Source: Ampullaceana balthica
Lineage: Eukaryota; Mollusca; Gastropoda; Lymnaeidae
Direction: 5' to 3'
Assembly (NCBI GenBank): GCA_944989445.1
Contig: CALYLW010001015.1
Location: forward strand, 1-64,000
Length of the DNA: 64,000 nucleotides
The translations under genes and the position numbers were made by a program. The notes under the pieces were generated by a model. The model was not told where the DNA came from, did no database searches, and saw only the letters and a list, made by a program, of their open reading frames with translations. Below are positions 21,501-36,500 of the stretch, in pieces (within the stretch, counting starts at the first letter, position 1; each line of letters starts with the position of its first letter).

Positions 21501-24500
21501 TCACATCCCTTTGAACTTATTAACAATAAATGCACGAGATATCTCTGTTTTTGATTGGTATTGTTGTTGTTGCTCTGGGGGATTGATTTTTGCTGGGTTT
21601 TAAAAGAGAAAATTATTGGTAACACAAATTGTCTCTAAGATAGCATAGTGTGGGTGAAGGAACTGACTGTTGATGCTATAAACCGAACGAGCTTTGAACA
21701 GCTAAGGCTCTGGGGGGGTGAGCGGCCGCTCGCAAATTTCACGATGGTTCGCCTTTGAACTTAATAAACAATGAAATGCTGGGAGGTTAATGATTTAGCC
21801 GTTTTTAAAATTTAGTATTCATGTTATAATCAGAAAAACCGCAATTAAAATTATTGGAAATATTATATTATGAGTGAGGATATATTATCATTAAATAATA
21901 CAATCTGGTCCGTATTGACATACTGGCTATTTTACCTATCCAAAGACTGGCTATATTTCTATTCAAATAAGCAAGGAACTTCTAAAAACATTATTATCCT
22001 AATATTTCCTGTGGTATGGAAGGGTTTAACAATAAGTTTCATATTAACTGGAATCTAACTTGATAACCTTGGTTTGATGGTACATAGGTTCCTTACTTTA
22101 AATACAATACAGGTAAACTGTTATCACTAGAGTGGGGCCCACAGGTAACATAATAACAACAAAAAGAAATATATGTAGCTACATCTAAGGATGAGGGAAC
22201 AGGACGGTATAAATCATCTTTACAACCTATTCTGTCACTGTCAGGTGGGTTGTCCTGTCACTATCAGGGTGGGTTGTCCTGTCACTATCAGGTGGGTTGT
22301 CCTGTCACTACAGGGGGTTGCCTGTCACTATCAGGTGGGGTTGTCCTGTCACTATCAGGTGGGATTGTCCCGTCACTACCAGGTGGGTTGTCCTGTCACT
22401 ACCAGGTGGGTGTCTGTCACTATCAGGTGGGTTGTCCTGTCACTACCAGGTGGGGTTGTCCTGTCACTATCAGGTGGGTTGTCCTGTCACTATCAGGTGG
22501 GTTGTTCTGTCACTATCAGGTGGGTTGTCCTGTCACTATCAGGTGGGTTGTCCTGTCACTGCCATGTGGGGTTTGTCCTGTCACTATCAAGTGGGTTGTC
22601 CTGTCACTATCAGGGGTTTCCTGTCACTCAGGTGGGTTGTCCTGTCACTACCAGGTGGGTTGTCCTGTCACTATCAGGTGGGTTGTTCTGTCACTATCAG
22701 GTGTGGTTGTCCTGTCCACTACCAGGTGGGTTGTCCTGTCACTACCAGGTGGGTTGTCCTGTCTTTATCAGGTGGGTTGTCCTGTCACTATCAGGTGGGT
22801 TGTCATGTCACTATCAGGTGGGTTCCTGTCACTACCAGGTGGGTTGTCCTGTCACTACCAGGTTGGTTGTCCCTGTCCCTACCAGGTGGGTTGTCCTGTC
22901 ACTATCAGGTGGGTTGTCCTGTCACTACGAGGTGGTTGTCCTGTCACTACCAGGTGGGTTGTCCTGTCACCACCAGGTGGGTTGTCCTGTCACTACCAGG
23001 TGGGTTTGTCCTGTCACTACCAGGTGGATTGTCCTGTCACTACAGGTGGGTTGTCCTGTCACACATCAGATGGGGTTGTCCTGTCACTACCAGTGGGTTG
23101 TCCTGTCACTACCAGGTGGGTTGTCCTGTCACTACTGGTGGTTTTTCTTGTCACTATCAGGTTGGTTGTGTCCTGTCACTACCAGGTGGGTTGTCCTGTC
23201 ACTACCAGGTGGTTGTCCTGTCACTGCTGGTGGGTTTTTCTTGTCACTATCAGGTGGGTTGTCCTGTCACTACCTGGTTGTGTTAGTCCTGTCACTATCA
23301 GTTGTCCTGTCACTCGTGGGTTGTCTGCACTAATTCTTACCCTGTACTGATGCTTGTCACTAGTCAGGTGGCGATTAGTCCCCTGCACTGACTAGGTGTT
23401 TGGTTTCCTGGCACTACAATGTCGCTGGCCACTATGTCATAGATAACAGGGTCCCTACCAGTGGGTTTGTCCGGCACACCAGGTGTCAGTACAGCGTGTC
23501 GATATCGATGTTTACTCCCTGACACTTGGACAGTGAGGGCTGGTTTGTTTACTCCAATTAGGGAGGGCTGGTATGTCCGTAGCCAGGCATGAAGATAACA
23601 TTCACAGGGCATGAATGTTGGTCAGATATGACCATTATCAACTGGCCTACCAACTATTCCACCTAGTATGAAAGTTGTGAATGTGTGGCAAGGAACCCAA
23701 TCTTTTGCCATTAACAAGTGCAGTCCATCAATGTCTTAGACAAGGACAATGGCAGACTTATTAGAAGAATGATGTTTGAAATCATTCGAAACAGGCAATC
23801 CAACGAAACAGGCACATCCAACGAAACACGCAATCCAACGAAACAGGCAATCCAACGAAACAGGCAATCCAACGAAACAGACAATCTAACGAAACAGGCA
23901 ATCCAACGAAACAGACAATCCAACGCTGAAGAGGAGGGAAGGGATTTGTTAACATTGACCTAGGTCATCCATTGTTACGTCACGGTGTTGAGCTGCATGT
24001 TGTTGCTTGTAACATCGGTTACGGAACTGTCACTATGTGAGTGTCTGGTATTGTCACAGTAACAATGTGAATGTCTGGTATTGTCACTGTAACAATGTGA
24101 ATGTCTAGTATTGTCACAGTAACAATGGTTGGAAGCAATGTTCCCGATAAGTTACGTTGGTTCGTGTGGCAAAGTAAAAACAAAAAAAAATCAACTTGCG
24201 AACACAGTTTGCAGAGCATTCATTTTTGTGAAATATATTGGCAAAATTTGCTGTTCGTTAATTCTAAACTGCTTTGCGGCGTCGGTCAGAAATCTGCACA
24301 GCTTAAAGCGAACTTTGATTGGCAGGTAACTGAAGTGCTACCAGTTACAGGTCAGCCCCTGTGTTTGAAACTTGACAAGACTATGTTGCATAATCTGAGG
24401 TATTGATCGGTTACTTAGAGAGATGAGTTGACATGAAGACAAAAACTAACAGGACGACATCGATTCTCGATCATTGCCGAGATAAAGTGGATTGCTGATA

Positions 24501-27500
24501 TCGAACTTGACCTGACGTTCTAATGGCATCGATTCTACTCGCTGATTGCTCCGGGCGGGATTCTCCCCCTTGAGTGTGTGACGTCATAAATATGTGATCT
24601 GTTGAGTGCAGCATAGAGTTATCTTTATGTCTACCTTATATATACATAGCAAATAGCTTCTTGTAGCAGTGAACCACTGTCTCAGTCAATACCTTCTTGT
24701 GGTAGTGAACCAATATCTCAGTCAATACCTTCTTGTGGTAGTGAACCAATATCCAGTCAATACATTCGTGTGGTAGTGAACCAATATCTCAGTCAATACC
24801 TTCTTGTGGCAGTGAACCAATATCTCAGTCAATAACCTTCTTGTGGTAGTGAACCAATGTCTCAGTCAATACCTTCTCGTAGTAGTGAGCCAATATCTCA
24901 GTCAATACCTTCTCGTGGTAGTGAACCAATATCTCAGTCAATACCTTCTCGTTGTAGTGAACCAATATCTCAGTCAATACCTTCTTGTGGTAGTGAACCA
25001 ATATATCAGTCAATACCTTCCTCGTGGTAGTGAACCAATATCTCAGTCAATACCTTCTTGTGGTAGTGAACCAATATCTCAGTCAATACCTTCTTGTGTA
25101 GTGAACCAATATCTCAGTCATACTTCTTGTGTATGACCAATATCTCAGTCAACTTCTTGTGGTAGTGAACAATATCTCAGTCAATACCTTCTTGTGGTAG
25201 TGAACCAACATCTCAGTCAATACTTTCTTGTGGTAGTGAACCAATATCTCAGTCAATATCTTCTTGTGGTACTGAACCAATATCTCAGTCAATACCTTCT
25301 TGTGGTAGTGAACAATATCTCAGTCAATACCTTCTTGTGGTAGTGAACCAATATCTCAGTCATACCTTCTTGTGGTAGTGAACCATTCTCAGTCAATCCT
25401 TCTTGTGGTAGTGAACCAATATCTCAGTCAATACCTTCTTGTGGTGGTGAACCAATATCTCAGTTAATACCTTCTTGCGGTAGTGAAACAAAAACTCAGT
25501 CAATACCTTCTTGTGGTAGTGAACCAATATCTCAGTCAATACCTTCTTGTGGTAGTGAACCAATATCTCAGTCATACATTCTTGTGGTAGTGAACAAATA
25601 TCTCAGTCAATACCTTCTCGTGGTAGTGAAACCATATCGCAGTCAATACCTTTTTGGTAGTGAACCATATCTCAGTCAATACTTCTTGTGGTAGTGAACC
25701 AATGTCTCAGTCAATACCTTCTTGTGGTAGTGAACCAATATCTCAGTCAATACCTTCTTGTGGTAGTGAACCAATATCTCAGTCAATACCTTCTTGTGGT
25801 AGTGAACCAATATCTCAGTCAATACCTTTTTGTGGTAGTGAACCAATATCTCAGTCAATACCTTCTTGTGGTAGTGAACCAATATCTCAGTCAATACCTT
25901 CTCGTGGTAGTGAACCAATGATCTCAGTCAATACCTTCTTGTGGTAGTGAACCATTATCTCAGTCAATACCTTCTTGTGGTAGTGAACCAATATCTCAGT
26001 CAATACCTTCTTGTGGTAGTGAACTAATGTCTCAGTCAATACCTTCTCGTGGTAGTGAACCAATATCTCAGTCAATACCTTCTTGTGGTAGTGAACCAAT
26101 ACCTCAGTCATTACCTTCTTGTGGTAGTGAACCAATACCTCAGTCAATACCTTCTGTGTGGTAGTGAACCAATATCTCACTCAATACCTTCTTGTGGTAG
26201 TGAACCAATGTCTCAGTCAATACCTTCTTGTGGTATGGACCAATATCTCAGTCAATACCTTCTTGTGGTGGTGAACCAATATCTCAGTCAATACCCTTCT
26301 TGTGGTAGTGAACCAATATCTCAGTCAATACCTTCTTGTGGTAGTGAACCAATCTCTCAGTCAATACCTTCTCAAAATTGCACGATTCCTACATTGCACA
26401 AAACCGTTCCGAAACATACTAATAACGTATGTCCTTAGCATGACGCACAGACAAGCAAATATTAAGGCACAGTTTCTGCCACATGCCCATGCCATGGAGC
26501 AGTCTACTCTTAAAGATGGCTGCTCTGTCTTTAGGGCTACGCTACTGCTCTACCTGTCAGTCATGAACCCTGTACTGCCCTATTTCCTGTACTGCCCTAT
26601 TTCTGTACATCCCTATTCCCTGTACTGCCCTATTTCCTGTACATCCTATTTCCTGTACTGCCCTATTCCCTGTACTGCCTTATTTCCTGTACTGCCTTAT
26701 TTCCTGTACTGCCCTATTCCCTGTACTGCCCTATTTCCTGTACTGCCCTATTCCCTGTACTGCCCTATTTCCTGTACTGCCTTATTTTCCTGTACTGCCC
26801 TATTCCCTGTACCGCCCTATTCCCTGTACCGCCCTATTCCTTGTACTGCCATATTCCCTGTACTGCCCTATTCCCTGTTCTGCCCTATTCCCTGTACCGC
26901 CCTATTCCCTGTACCGCCCTATTCCTTGTACTGCCCTATTCCCTGTACTGCCCTATTTCCCTGTACATCCCTATTCCCTGTACATCCTATTTCCTGTACT
27001 GCCCTATTCCCTGCACTGCCTTATTTCCTGTACTGCCCTATTCCTTGTACTGCCCTATTCCCTGTACTGCCCTATTCCCTGTACTGCCCTATTCCCTGTA
27101 CTGCCTTATTTCCTGTACTGCCCTATTCCCTCTACTGCCCTATTCCCTCTACTGCCCTATTCCCTGTACTGCCCTATTTCCTGTACAGCCTTCAATGTCC
27201 TCAAATTTCATTATTTCTCAGAAAGTGATTGAAGAATTCAAGTTTCATATATTTTTTTCTCTCAGCAAAGGAAGATATCATTTCTTTAAAAGCTTTGATT
27301 TTCTTTTAATAGTATAAAAATGTTTATTTTCACCTGGGATTTGATGCATGACCTCTGTGTTACTTCTGTGGTCAGCTTGCTGTGCAGTTTTATAGCTCTA
27401 CCATGATGTGACTTCTGACACCATGGTGTGACTTCAGACACCATGATTTGACTTCTGACACCATGACATAACTTCTGACACCAGGATGTGTATAGATCTA

Positions 27501-30500
27501 GTTTGAATTAACAACCTTATTATGACTATTTTGTTATATAGTTCTAGATTGACTTAACAACCTTATGACTATGTTGTTAATTCTGCACCAACCAGTTCAA
27601 TTAGACAATAAATATTGTAAGATAAATTATGCTATCTTTTTAAATTCACATCTACAAACTATTATTTGATATATTTGATACATTTGTTTCTTGCTCATTT
27701 TGACATGTCTAGATGTTCTTGTATATTGTTTAAACCTCTCTCTGTATTTCTAATAAAATTAAACTTTTTCATTTCAATAGTTCGAGGCAAAGGGCCGAGG
27801 TGCAGGGGGGGTAGCTAGAGGAAGAGGACGTGGAGCCAAACGGGGTCGAGGAAGCAGTAGAGCCAGTGAGCCCGCTGACCTGCGTAAGAGCCATGACACA
27901 ATCACAGCTAGAGTTCTCTCTGCTAGTCGTAACAGAATCAATGAACTCAGGAATAAGGTAACTTTGTTACACACCTTATCATAGGTCACTTTGTTACACA
28001 CTTTATCATAGGTCACTTTGTTTCACACTTTATCATAGGTCACTTTGTTACACACTTTATCATAGGTCACTTTGTTACACACTTATCATAGGTCACTTTG
28101 TTACACACTTTATCATAGGTCACTTTGTTACACACTTTATCATAGGTCACTTTGTTACACCACTTATCAAATATCAATATGAAAACTTAAAAATAACTGT
28201 TACAAACAATGACAAAATTTACAGTTGAGTTGATGTATTTCCTTTTTTTTAAAATCCCTTGTATTAACTTCACCGTCTTGTCTCTCTGTCTGTCATGGTT
28301 TAGCCCGCCCGGGAAAAAACAAAAGTAAAAAATTACCCCTTTCCCGGGATCGTATAACGCTGAAATTTTGCACATAGACTTTTGTCACCTGACAATGCAT
28401 TCTATCAAAATTTCAGATGGATCGAATGTACCGTAATTAAATTAATGAATTTTTAGATTATCTCTATGTAGCATGTAAAATGTTTATGCTAGTCTGTCCC
28501 GCGGTGGGTATTATATTGAACATAATTTTATAATATTTTCCAGATCTGTAAATGCTTAAGCTAGTCTGTCGCGCGGTGTGTATTGTATTGAACATAATCA
28601 ATACTTTTAGTTATGTCTCATATATAAGGGATTTGTAGTCAAAACCTTTGTTTTTATGTGTTGTTGAATTTTTTTTTATTTAAGCCATATACACTACATT
28701 TCAATGTGATATGTCACATTAATGAATCTTTTTAAAAAATGTACCCTTAACAAATTCAGAGTCATGCAAAATTTACAGTCTTATATCCTCATTTTTTAAA
28801 AATACTGAGAAGTTTAAAAATGTCAACTTGTAAGGTTGAAGAGCTGAGAATACAAATCAAAGACTTGGAACAGGAGAACAGACTCTACAAGAAGATGCAG
28901 TTTCGTCAGGAGAAGGCAATCAGAGTTATTGAAGAAAAGGAGAATGATCTCCCCAGCATTTTAGACAAGCACAATAATGAAGTCAGGTATGTATACCAAA
29001 TTTTAAAAGATATTTTTAAAAATATTTTAAATAAACCTTCATTCACACTCCTAGTTCACACACACTAAACATTAAAAAATTATCTTTATATTCTTACAAG
29101 GTATTTCACAATGAAATAATGCACATTAGTGTAGATAAATTACAAACTACATAATGCACATTAGTGTAGATAAATTACAAACTACATAATGCACATTAGT
29201 GTAGATAAATTACATAATGCACATTAGTGTAGATAAATTACAAACTACATAATGCACATTAGTGTAGATAAATTACAAACTACATAATGCACATTAGTGT
29301 AGATAAATTACAAACTACATAATGCACATTAGTGTAGATAAATTACAAACTACATAATGCACATTAGTGTAGATAAATTACAAACTACATAGTGCACATT
29401 AGTGTAGATAAATTACAAACTACATAATGCACATTAGTGTAGATAAATTACAAACTACATAATGCACATTAGTGTAGATAAATTACAAACTACATAATGC
29501 ACATTAGTGTAGATAAATTACAAACTACATAATGCACATTAGTGTAGATAAATTACAAACTACATATGCACATTAGTGTAGATAAATTACAAACTACATA
29601 ATGCACATTAGTGTAGATAAATTACAAACTACATAATGCACATTAGTGTAGATAAATTACAAACTACATAATGCACATTAGTGTAGATAAATTACAAACT
29701 ACATAATGCACATTAGTGTAGATAAATTACAAACTACATAATGCACATTAGTGTAGATAAATTACAAACTACATAATGCACATTAGTGTAGATAAATTAC
29801 AAACTACATAATGCACATTAGTGTAGATAAATTACAAACTACATAATGCACATTAGTGTAGATAAATTACAAACTACATAATGCACATTAGTGTAGATAA
29901 ATTACAAACTACATAATGCACATTAGTGTAGATAAATTACAAACTACATAGTGCACATTAGTGTAGATAAATTACAAACTACATAATGCACATTAGTGTA
30001 GATAAATTACAAACTACATATGCACATTAGTGTAGATAAATTACAAACTACATAGTGCACATTAGTGTAGATAAATTACAAACTACATATGCACATTAGT
30101 GTAGATAAATTACAAACTACATAGTGCACATTAGTGTAGATAAATTACAAACTACATAATGCACATTAGTGTAGATAAATTACAAACTACATAATGCACA
30201 TTAGTGTAGATAAATTACAAACTACATAATGCACATTAGTGTAGATAAATTACAAACTACATAGTGCACATTAGTGTAGATAAATTACAAACTACATAAT
30301 GCACATTAGTGTAGATAAATTACAAACTACATAGTGCACATTAGTGTAGATAAATTACAAACTACATAATGCACATTAGTGTAGATAAATTACAAACTAC
30401 ATATGCACATTAGTGTAGATAAATTACAAACTACATAGTGCACATTAGTGTAGATAAATTACAAACTACATAGTGCACATTAGTGTAGATAAATTACAAA

Positions 30501-33500
30501 CTACATAATGCACATTAGTGTAGATAAATTACAAACTACATAGTGCACATTAGTGTAGATAAATTACAAACTACATAGTGCACATTAGTGTAGATAAATT
30601 ACAAACTACATAATGCACATTAGTGTAGATAAATTACAAACTACATAATGCACATTAGTGTAGATAAATTACAAACTACATAATGCACATTAGTGTAGAT
30701 AAATTACAAACTACATAGTGCACATTAGTGTAGATAAATTACAAACTACATAATGCACATTAGTGTAGATAAATTACAAACTACATAATGCACATTAGTG
30801 TAGATAAATTACAAACTACATAGTGCACATTAGTGTAGATAAATTACAAACTACATAATGCACATTAGTGTAGATAAATTACAAACTACATAATGCACAT
30901 TAGTGTAGATAAATTACAAACTACATATGCACATTAGTGTAGATAAATTACAAACTACATAATGCACATTAGTGTAGATAAATTACAAACTACATAGTGC
31001 ACATTAGTGTAGATAAATTACAAACTACATAGTGCACATTAGTGTAGATAAATTACAAACTACATAATGCACATTAGTGTAGATAAATTACAAACTACAT
31101 AGTGCACATTAGTGTAGATAAATTACAAACTACATAATGCACATTAGTGTAGATAAATTACAAACTACATAGTGCACATTAGTGTAGATAAATTACAAAC
31201 TACATAATGCACATTAGTGTAGATAAATTACAAACTACATAGTGCACATTAGTGTAGATAAATTACAAACTACATAATGCACATTAGTGTAGATAAATTA
31301 CAAACTACATATGCACATTAGTGTAGATAAATTACAAACTACATAATGCACATTAGTGTAGATAAATTACAAACTACATAGTGCACATTAGTGTAGATAA
31401 ATTACAAACTACATATGCACATTAGTGTAGATAAATTACAAACTACATAATGCACATTAGTGTAGATAAATTACAAACTACATAATGCACATTAGTGTAG
31501 ATAAATTACAAACTACATAATGCACATTAGTGTAGATAAATTACAAACTACATAATGCACATTAGTGTAGATAAATTACAAACTACATAATGCACATTAG
31601 TGTAGATAAATTACATAATGCACATTAGTGTAGATAAATTACATAATGCACATTAGTGTAGATAAATTACAAACTACATAATGCACATTAGTGTAGATAA
31701 ATTACATAATGCACATTAGTGTAGATAAATTACATAATGCACATTAGTGTAGATAAATTACAAACTACATAATGCACATTAGTGTAGATAAATTACAAAC
31801 TACATATGCACATTAGTGTAGATAAATTACATAATGCACATTAGTGTAGATAAATTACAAACTACATAGTGCACATTAGTGTAGATAAATTACAAACTAC
31901 ATAGTGCACATTAGTGTAGATAAATTACAAACTACATATGCACATTAGTGTAGATAAATTACAAACTACATAATGCACATTAGTGTAGATAAATTACAAA
32001 CTACATATGCACATTAGTGTAGATAAATTACAAACTACATAATGCACATTAGTGTAGATAAATTACAAACTACATATGCACATTAGTGTAGATAAATTAC
32101 AAACTACATAATGCACATTAGTGTAGATAAATTACAAACTACATAGTGCACATTAGTGTAGATAAATTACAAACTACATAGTGCACATTAGTGTAGATAA
32201 ATTACAAACTACATAGTGCACATTAGTGTAGATAAATTACAAACTACATAGTGCACATTAGTGTAGATAAATTACAAACTACATAGTGCACATTAGTGTA
32301 GATAAATTACAAACTACATAATGCACATTAGTGTAGATAAATTACAAACTACATAATGCACATTAGTGTAGATAAATTACAAACTACATAATGCACATTA
32401 GTGTAGATAAATTACAAACTACATAGTGCACATTAGTGTAGATAAATTACAATACATATGCACATTAGTGTAGATAAATTACAAACTACATAGTGCACAT
32501 TAGTGTAGATAAATTACAAACTACATAATGCACATTAGTGTAGATAAATTACAAACTACATAATGCACATTAGTGTAGATAAATTACAAACTACATATGC
32601 ACATTAGTGTAGATAAATTACAAACTACATAATGCACATTAGTGTAGATAAATTACAAACTACATAGTGCACATTAGTGTAGATAAATTACAAACTACAT
32701 AATGCACATTAGTGTAGATAAATTACAAACTACATATGCACATTAGTGTAGATAAATTACAAACTACATAGTGCACATTAGTGTAGATAAATTACAAACT
32801 ACATATGCACATTAGTGTAGATAAATTACAAACTACATAATGCACATTAGTGTAGATAAATTACAAACTACATAATGCACATTAGTGTAGATAAATTACA
32901 AACTACATAATGCACATTAGTGTAGATAAATTACAAACTACATAGTGCACATTAGTGTAGATAAATTACAAACTACATAGTGCACATTAGTGTAGATAAA
33001 TTACAAACTACATATGCACATTAGTGTAGATAAATTACAAACTACATAATGCACATTAGTGTAGATAAATTACAAACTACATATGCACATTAGTGTAGAT
33101 AAATTACAAACTACATAATGCACATTAGTGTAGATAAATTACAAACTACATAGTGCACATTAGTGTAGATAAATTACAAACTAATGCACATTAGTGTAGA
33201 TAAATTACAAACTACATAGTGCACATTAGTGTAGATAAATTACAAACTACATAATGCACATTAGTGTAGATAAATTACAAACTACATAATGCACATTAGT
33301 GTAGATAAATTACAAACTACATAATGCACATTAGTGTAGATAAATTACAAACTACATAATGCACATTAGTGTAGATAAATTACAAACTACATAGTGCACA
33401 TTAGTGTAGATAAATTACAAACTACATAATGCACATTAGTGTAGATAAATTACAAACTACATAGTGCACATTAGTGTAGATAAATTACAAACTACATAAT

Positions 33501-36500
33501 GCACATTAGTGTAGATAAATTACAAACTACATAGTGCACATTAGTGTAGATAAATTACAAACTACATAATGCACATTAGTGTAGATAAATTACATAATGC
33601 ACATTAGTGTAGATAAATTACAAACTACATAGTGCACATTAGTGTAGATAAATTACATACATATGCACATTAGTGTAGATAAATTACAAACTACATAGTG
33701 CACATTAGTGTAGATAAATTACAAACTACATAATGCACATTAGTGTAGATAAATTACATCATAGTGCACATTAGTGTAGATAAATTACAAACTACATAAT
33801 GCACATTAGTGTAGATAAATTACAAACTACATAATGCACATTAGTGTAGATAAATTACAAACTACATAATGCACATTAGTGTAGATAAATTACATAATGC
33901 ACATTAGTGTAGATAAATTACAAACTACATAATGCACATTAGTGTAGATAAATTACAAACTACATAATGCACATTAGTGTAGATAAATTACAAACTACAT
34001 AATGCACATTAGTGTAGATAAATTACAAACTACATAATGCACATTAGTGTAGATAAATTACAAACTACATAATGCACATTAGTGTAGATAAATTACAAAC
34101 TACATAATGCACATTAGTGTAGATAAATTACATAATGCACATTAGTGTAGATAAATTACAAACTACATAATGCACATTAGTGTAGATAAATTACAAACTA
34201 CATAATGCACATTAGTGTAGATAAATTACAAACTACATAATGCACATTAGTGTAGATAAATTACATAATGCACATTAGTGTAGATAAATTACAAACTACA
34301 TAATGCACATTAGTGTAGATAAATTACAAATTACATAATGCACATTAGTGTAGATAAATTACAAACTACATAGTGCACATTAGTGTAGATAAATTACAAA
34401 CTACATAATGCACATTAGTGTAGATAAATTACAAACTACATAATGCACATTAGTGTAGATAAATTACAAACTACATAATGCACATTAGTGTAGATAAATT
34501 ACAAACTACATAATGCACATTAGTGTAGATAAATTACAAACTACATAGTGCACATTAGTGTAGATAAATTACAAACTACATAGTGCACATTAGTGTAGAT
34601 AAATTACATGATGCACATTAGTGTAGATAAATTACAAACTACATAGTGCACATTAGTGTAGATAAATTACAAACTACATAATGCACATTAGTGTAGATAA
34701 ATTACAAACTACATAATGCACATTAGTGTAGATAAATTACAAACTACATAGTGCACATTAGTGTAGATAAATTACATAATGCACATTAGTGTAGATAAAT
34801 TACATAATGCACATTAGTGTAGATAAATTACAAATTACATAGTGCACATTAGTGTAGATAAATTACATAATGCACATTAGTGTAGATAAATTACAAACTA
34901 CATAGTGCACATTAGTGTAGATAAATTACAAACTACATAATGCACATTAGTGTAGATAAATTACAAACTACATAGTGCACATTAGTGTAGATAAATTACA
35001 TAATGCACATTAGTGTAGATAAATTACATATACATAATGCACATTAGTGTAGATAAATTACAAACTACATAGTGCACATTAGTGTAGATAAATTACAAAT
35101 TACATAGTGCACATTAGTGTAGATAAATTACAAACTACATAATGCACATTAGTGTAGATAAATTACAAACTACATAGTGCACATTAGTGTAGATAAATTA
35201 CAAATTACATAGTGCACATTAGTGTAGATAAATTACAAACTACATAGTGCACATTAGTGTAGATAAATTACAAATTACATAGTGCACATTAGTGTAGATA
35301 AATTACAAACTACATAATGCACATTAGTGTAGATAAATTACAAACTACATAGTGCACATTAGTGTAGATAAATTACAAATACATATGCACATTAGTGTAG
35401 ATAAATTACAAATACATAATGCACATTAGTGTAGATAAATTACAAACTACATAATGCACATTAGTGTAGATAAATTACAAACTACATAATGCACATTAGT
35501 GTAGATAAATTACAAACTACATAATGCACATTAGTGTAGATAAATTACAAATACATAATGCACATTAGTGTAGATAAATTACAAATTACATAATGCACAT
35601 TAGTGTAGATAAATTACAAACTACATAGTGCACATTAGTGTAGATAAATTACAAACTACATAGTGCACATTAGTGTAGATAAATTACAAACTACATAGTG
35701 CACATTAGTGTAGATAAATTACAAACTACATAGTGCACATTAGTGTAGATAAATTACAAACTACATAATGCACATTAGTGTAGATAAATTACAAACTACA
35801 TAATGCACATTAGTGTAGATAAATTACAAACTACATAATGCACATTAGTGTAGATAAATTACAAACTACATAGTGCACATTAGTGTAGATAAATTACAAA
35901 CTACATAATGCACATTAGTGTAGATAAATTACAAACTACATAATGCACATTAGTGTAGATAAATTACAAACTACATAGTGCACATTAGTGTAGATAAATT
36001 ACAAACTACATAATGCACATTAGTGTAGATAAATTACAAACTACATAATGCACATTAGTGTAGATAAATTACAAATTACATAGTGCACATTAGTGTAGAT
36101 AAATTACAAACTACATAATGCACATTAATGTGGATAAGCTAAAAAATAAACGGGGCACGGTGGTAGAGTGGCATGCACGCTCGACTGGTGTACTGATGGG
36201 TAAAGCGGGAACCCTCATAGAAGTGGCCTGTGAATGCTGTGTCATTTGCCAACAGACCGGCATAATCTGTGGACGCAGTAATCTTCTGTATGGAAGGAGT
36301 GACTTTATCAGCAAGATAAGACATGTTAGTTATTGTATATAAGACATGTTCAGTAGTGTATATAAGACATGTTCAGTAGTGTAGATAACCTACAACACTG
36401 CTATAAATGCTGAATGGTCATGAACAATTAGTGTTTTCATGATAAATGTCCTTATTTTTATTTATTTTGCTAAAATCTGAGTCTTCTAATCAAAGATCAT

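Noticed and set aside
22191..23350. Three overlapping long ORFs (CPVTTRW repeats)
   Set aside because: They are open in all three frames because the 23-bp repeat lacks stops; frequent indels and no splice or family support.
24825..26438. ORFs with SCGSEPISQSIP or HYHKKVLTEILV repeats
   Set aside because: Both strands are open owing to the 36-bp period; the frames break at indels. Repeat artefact.
26302..27317. 308-codon ORF of LPYSLYCPIPC repeats
   Set aside because: Low-complexity translation of a 17-bp array with no conserved features.
29117..36140. Regular short repeats that could look like a CRISPR array
   Set aside because: Units are contiguous with no unique spacers, the host is an animal genome with spliced genes, and no cas genes are present. 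It is a minisatellite.
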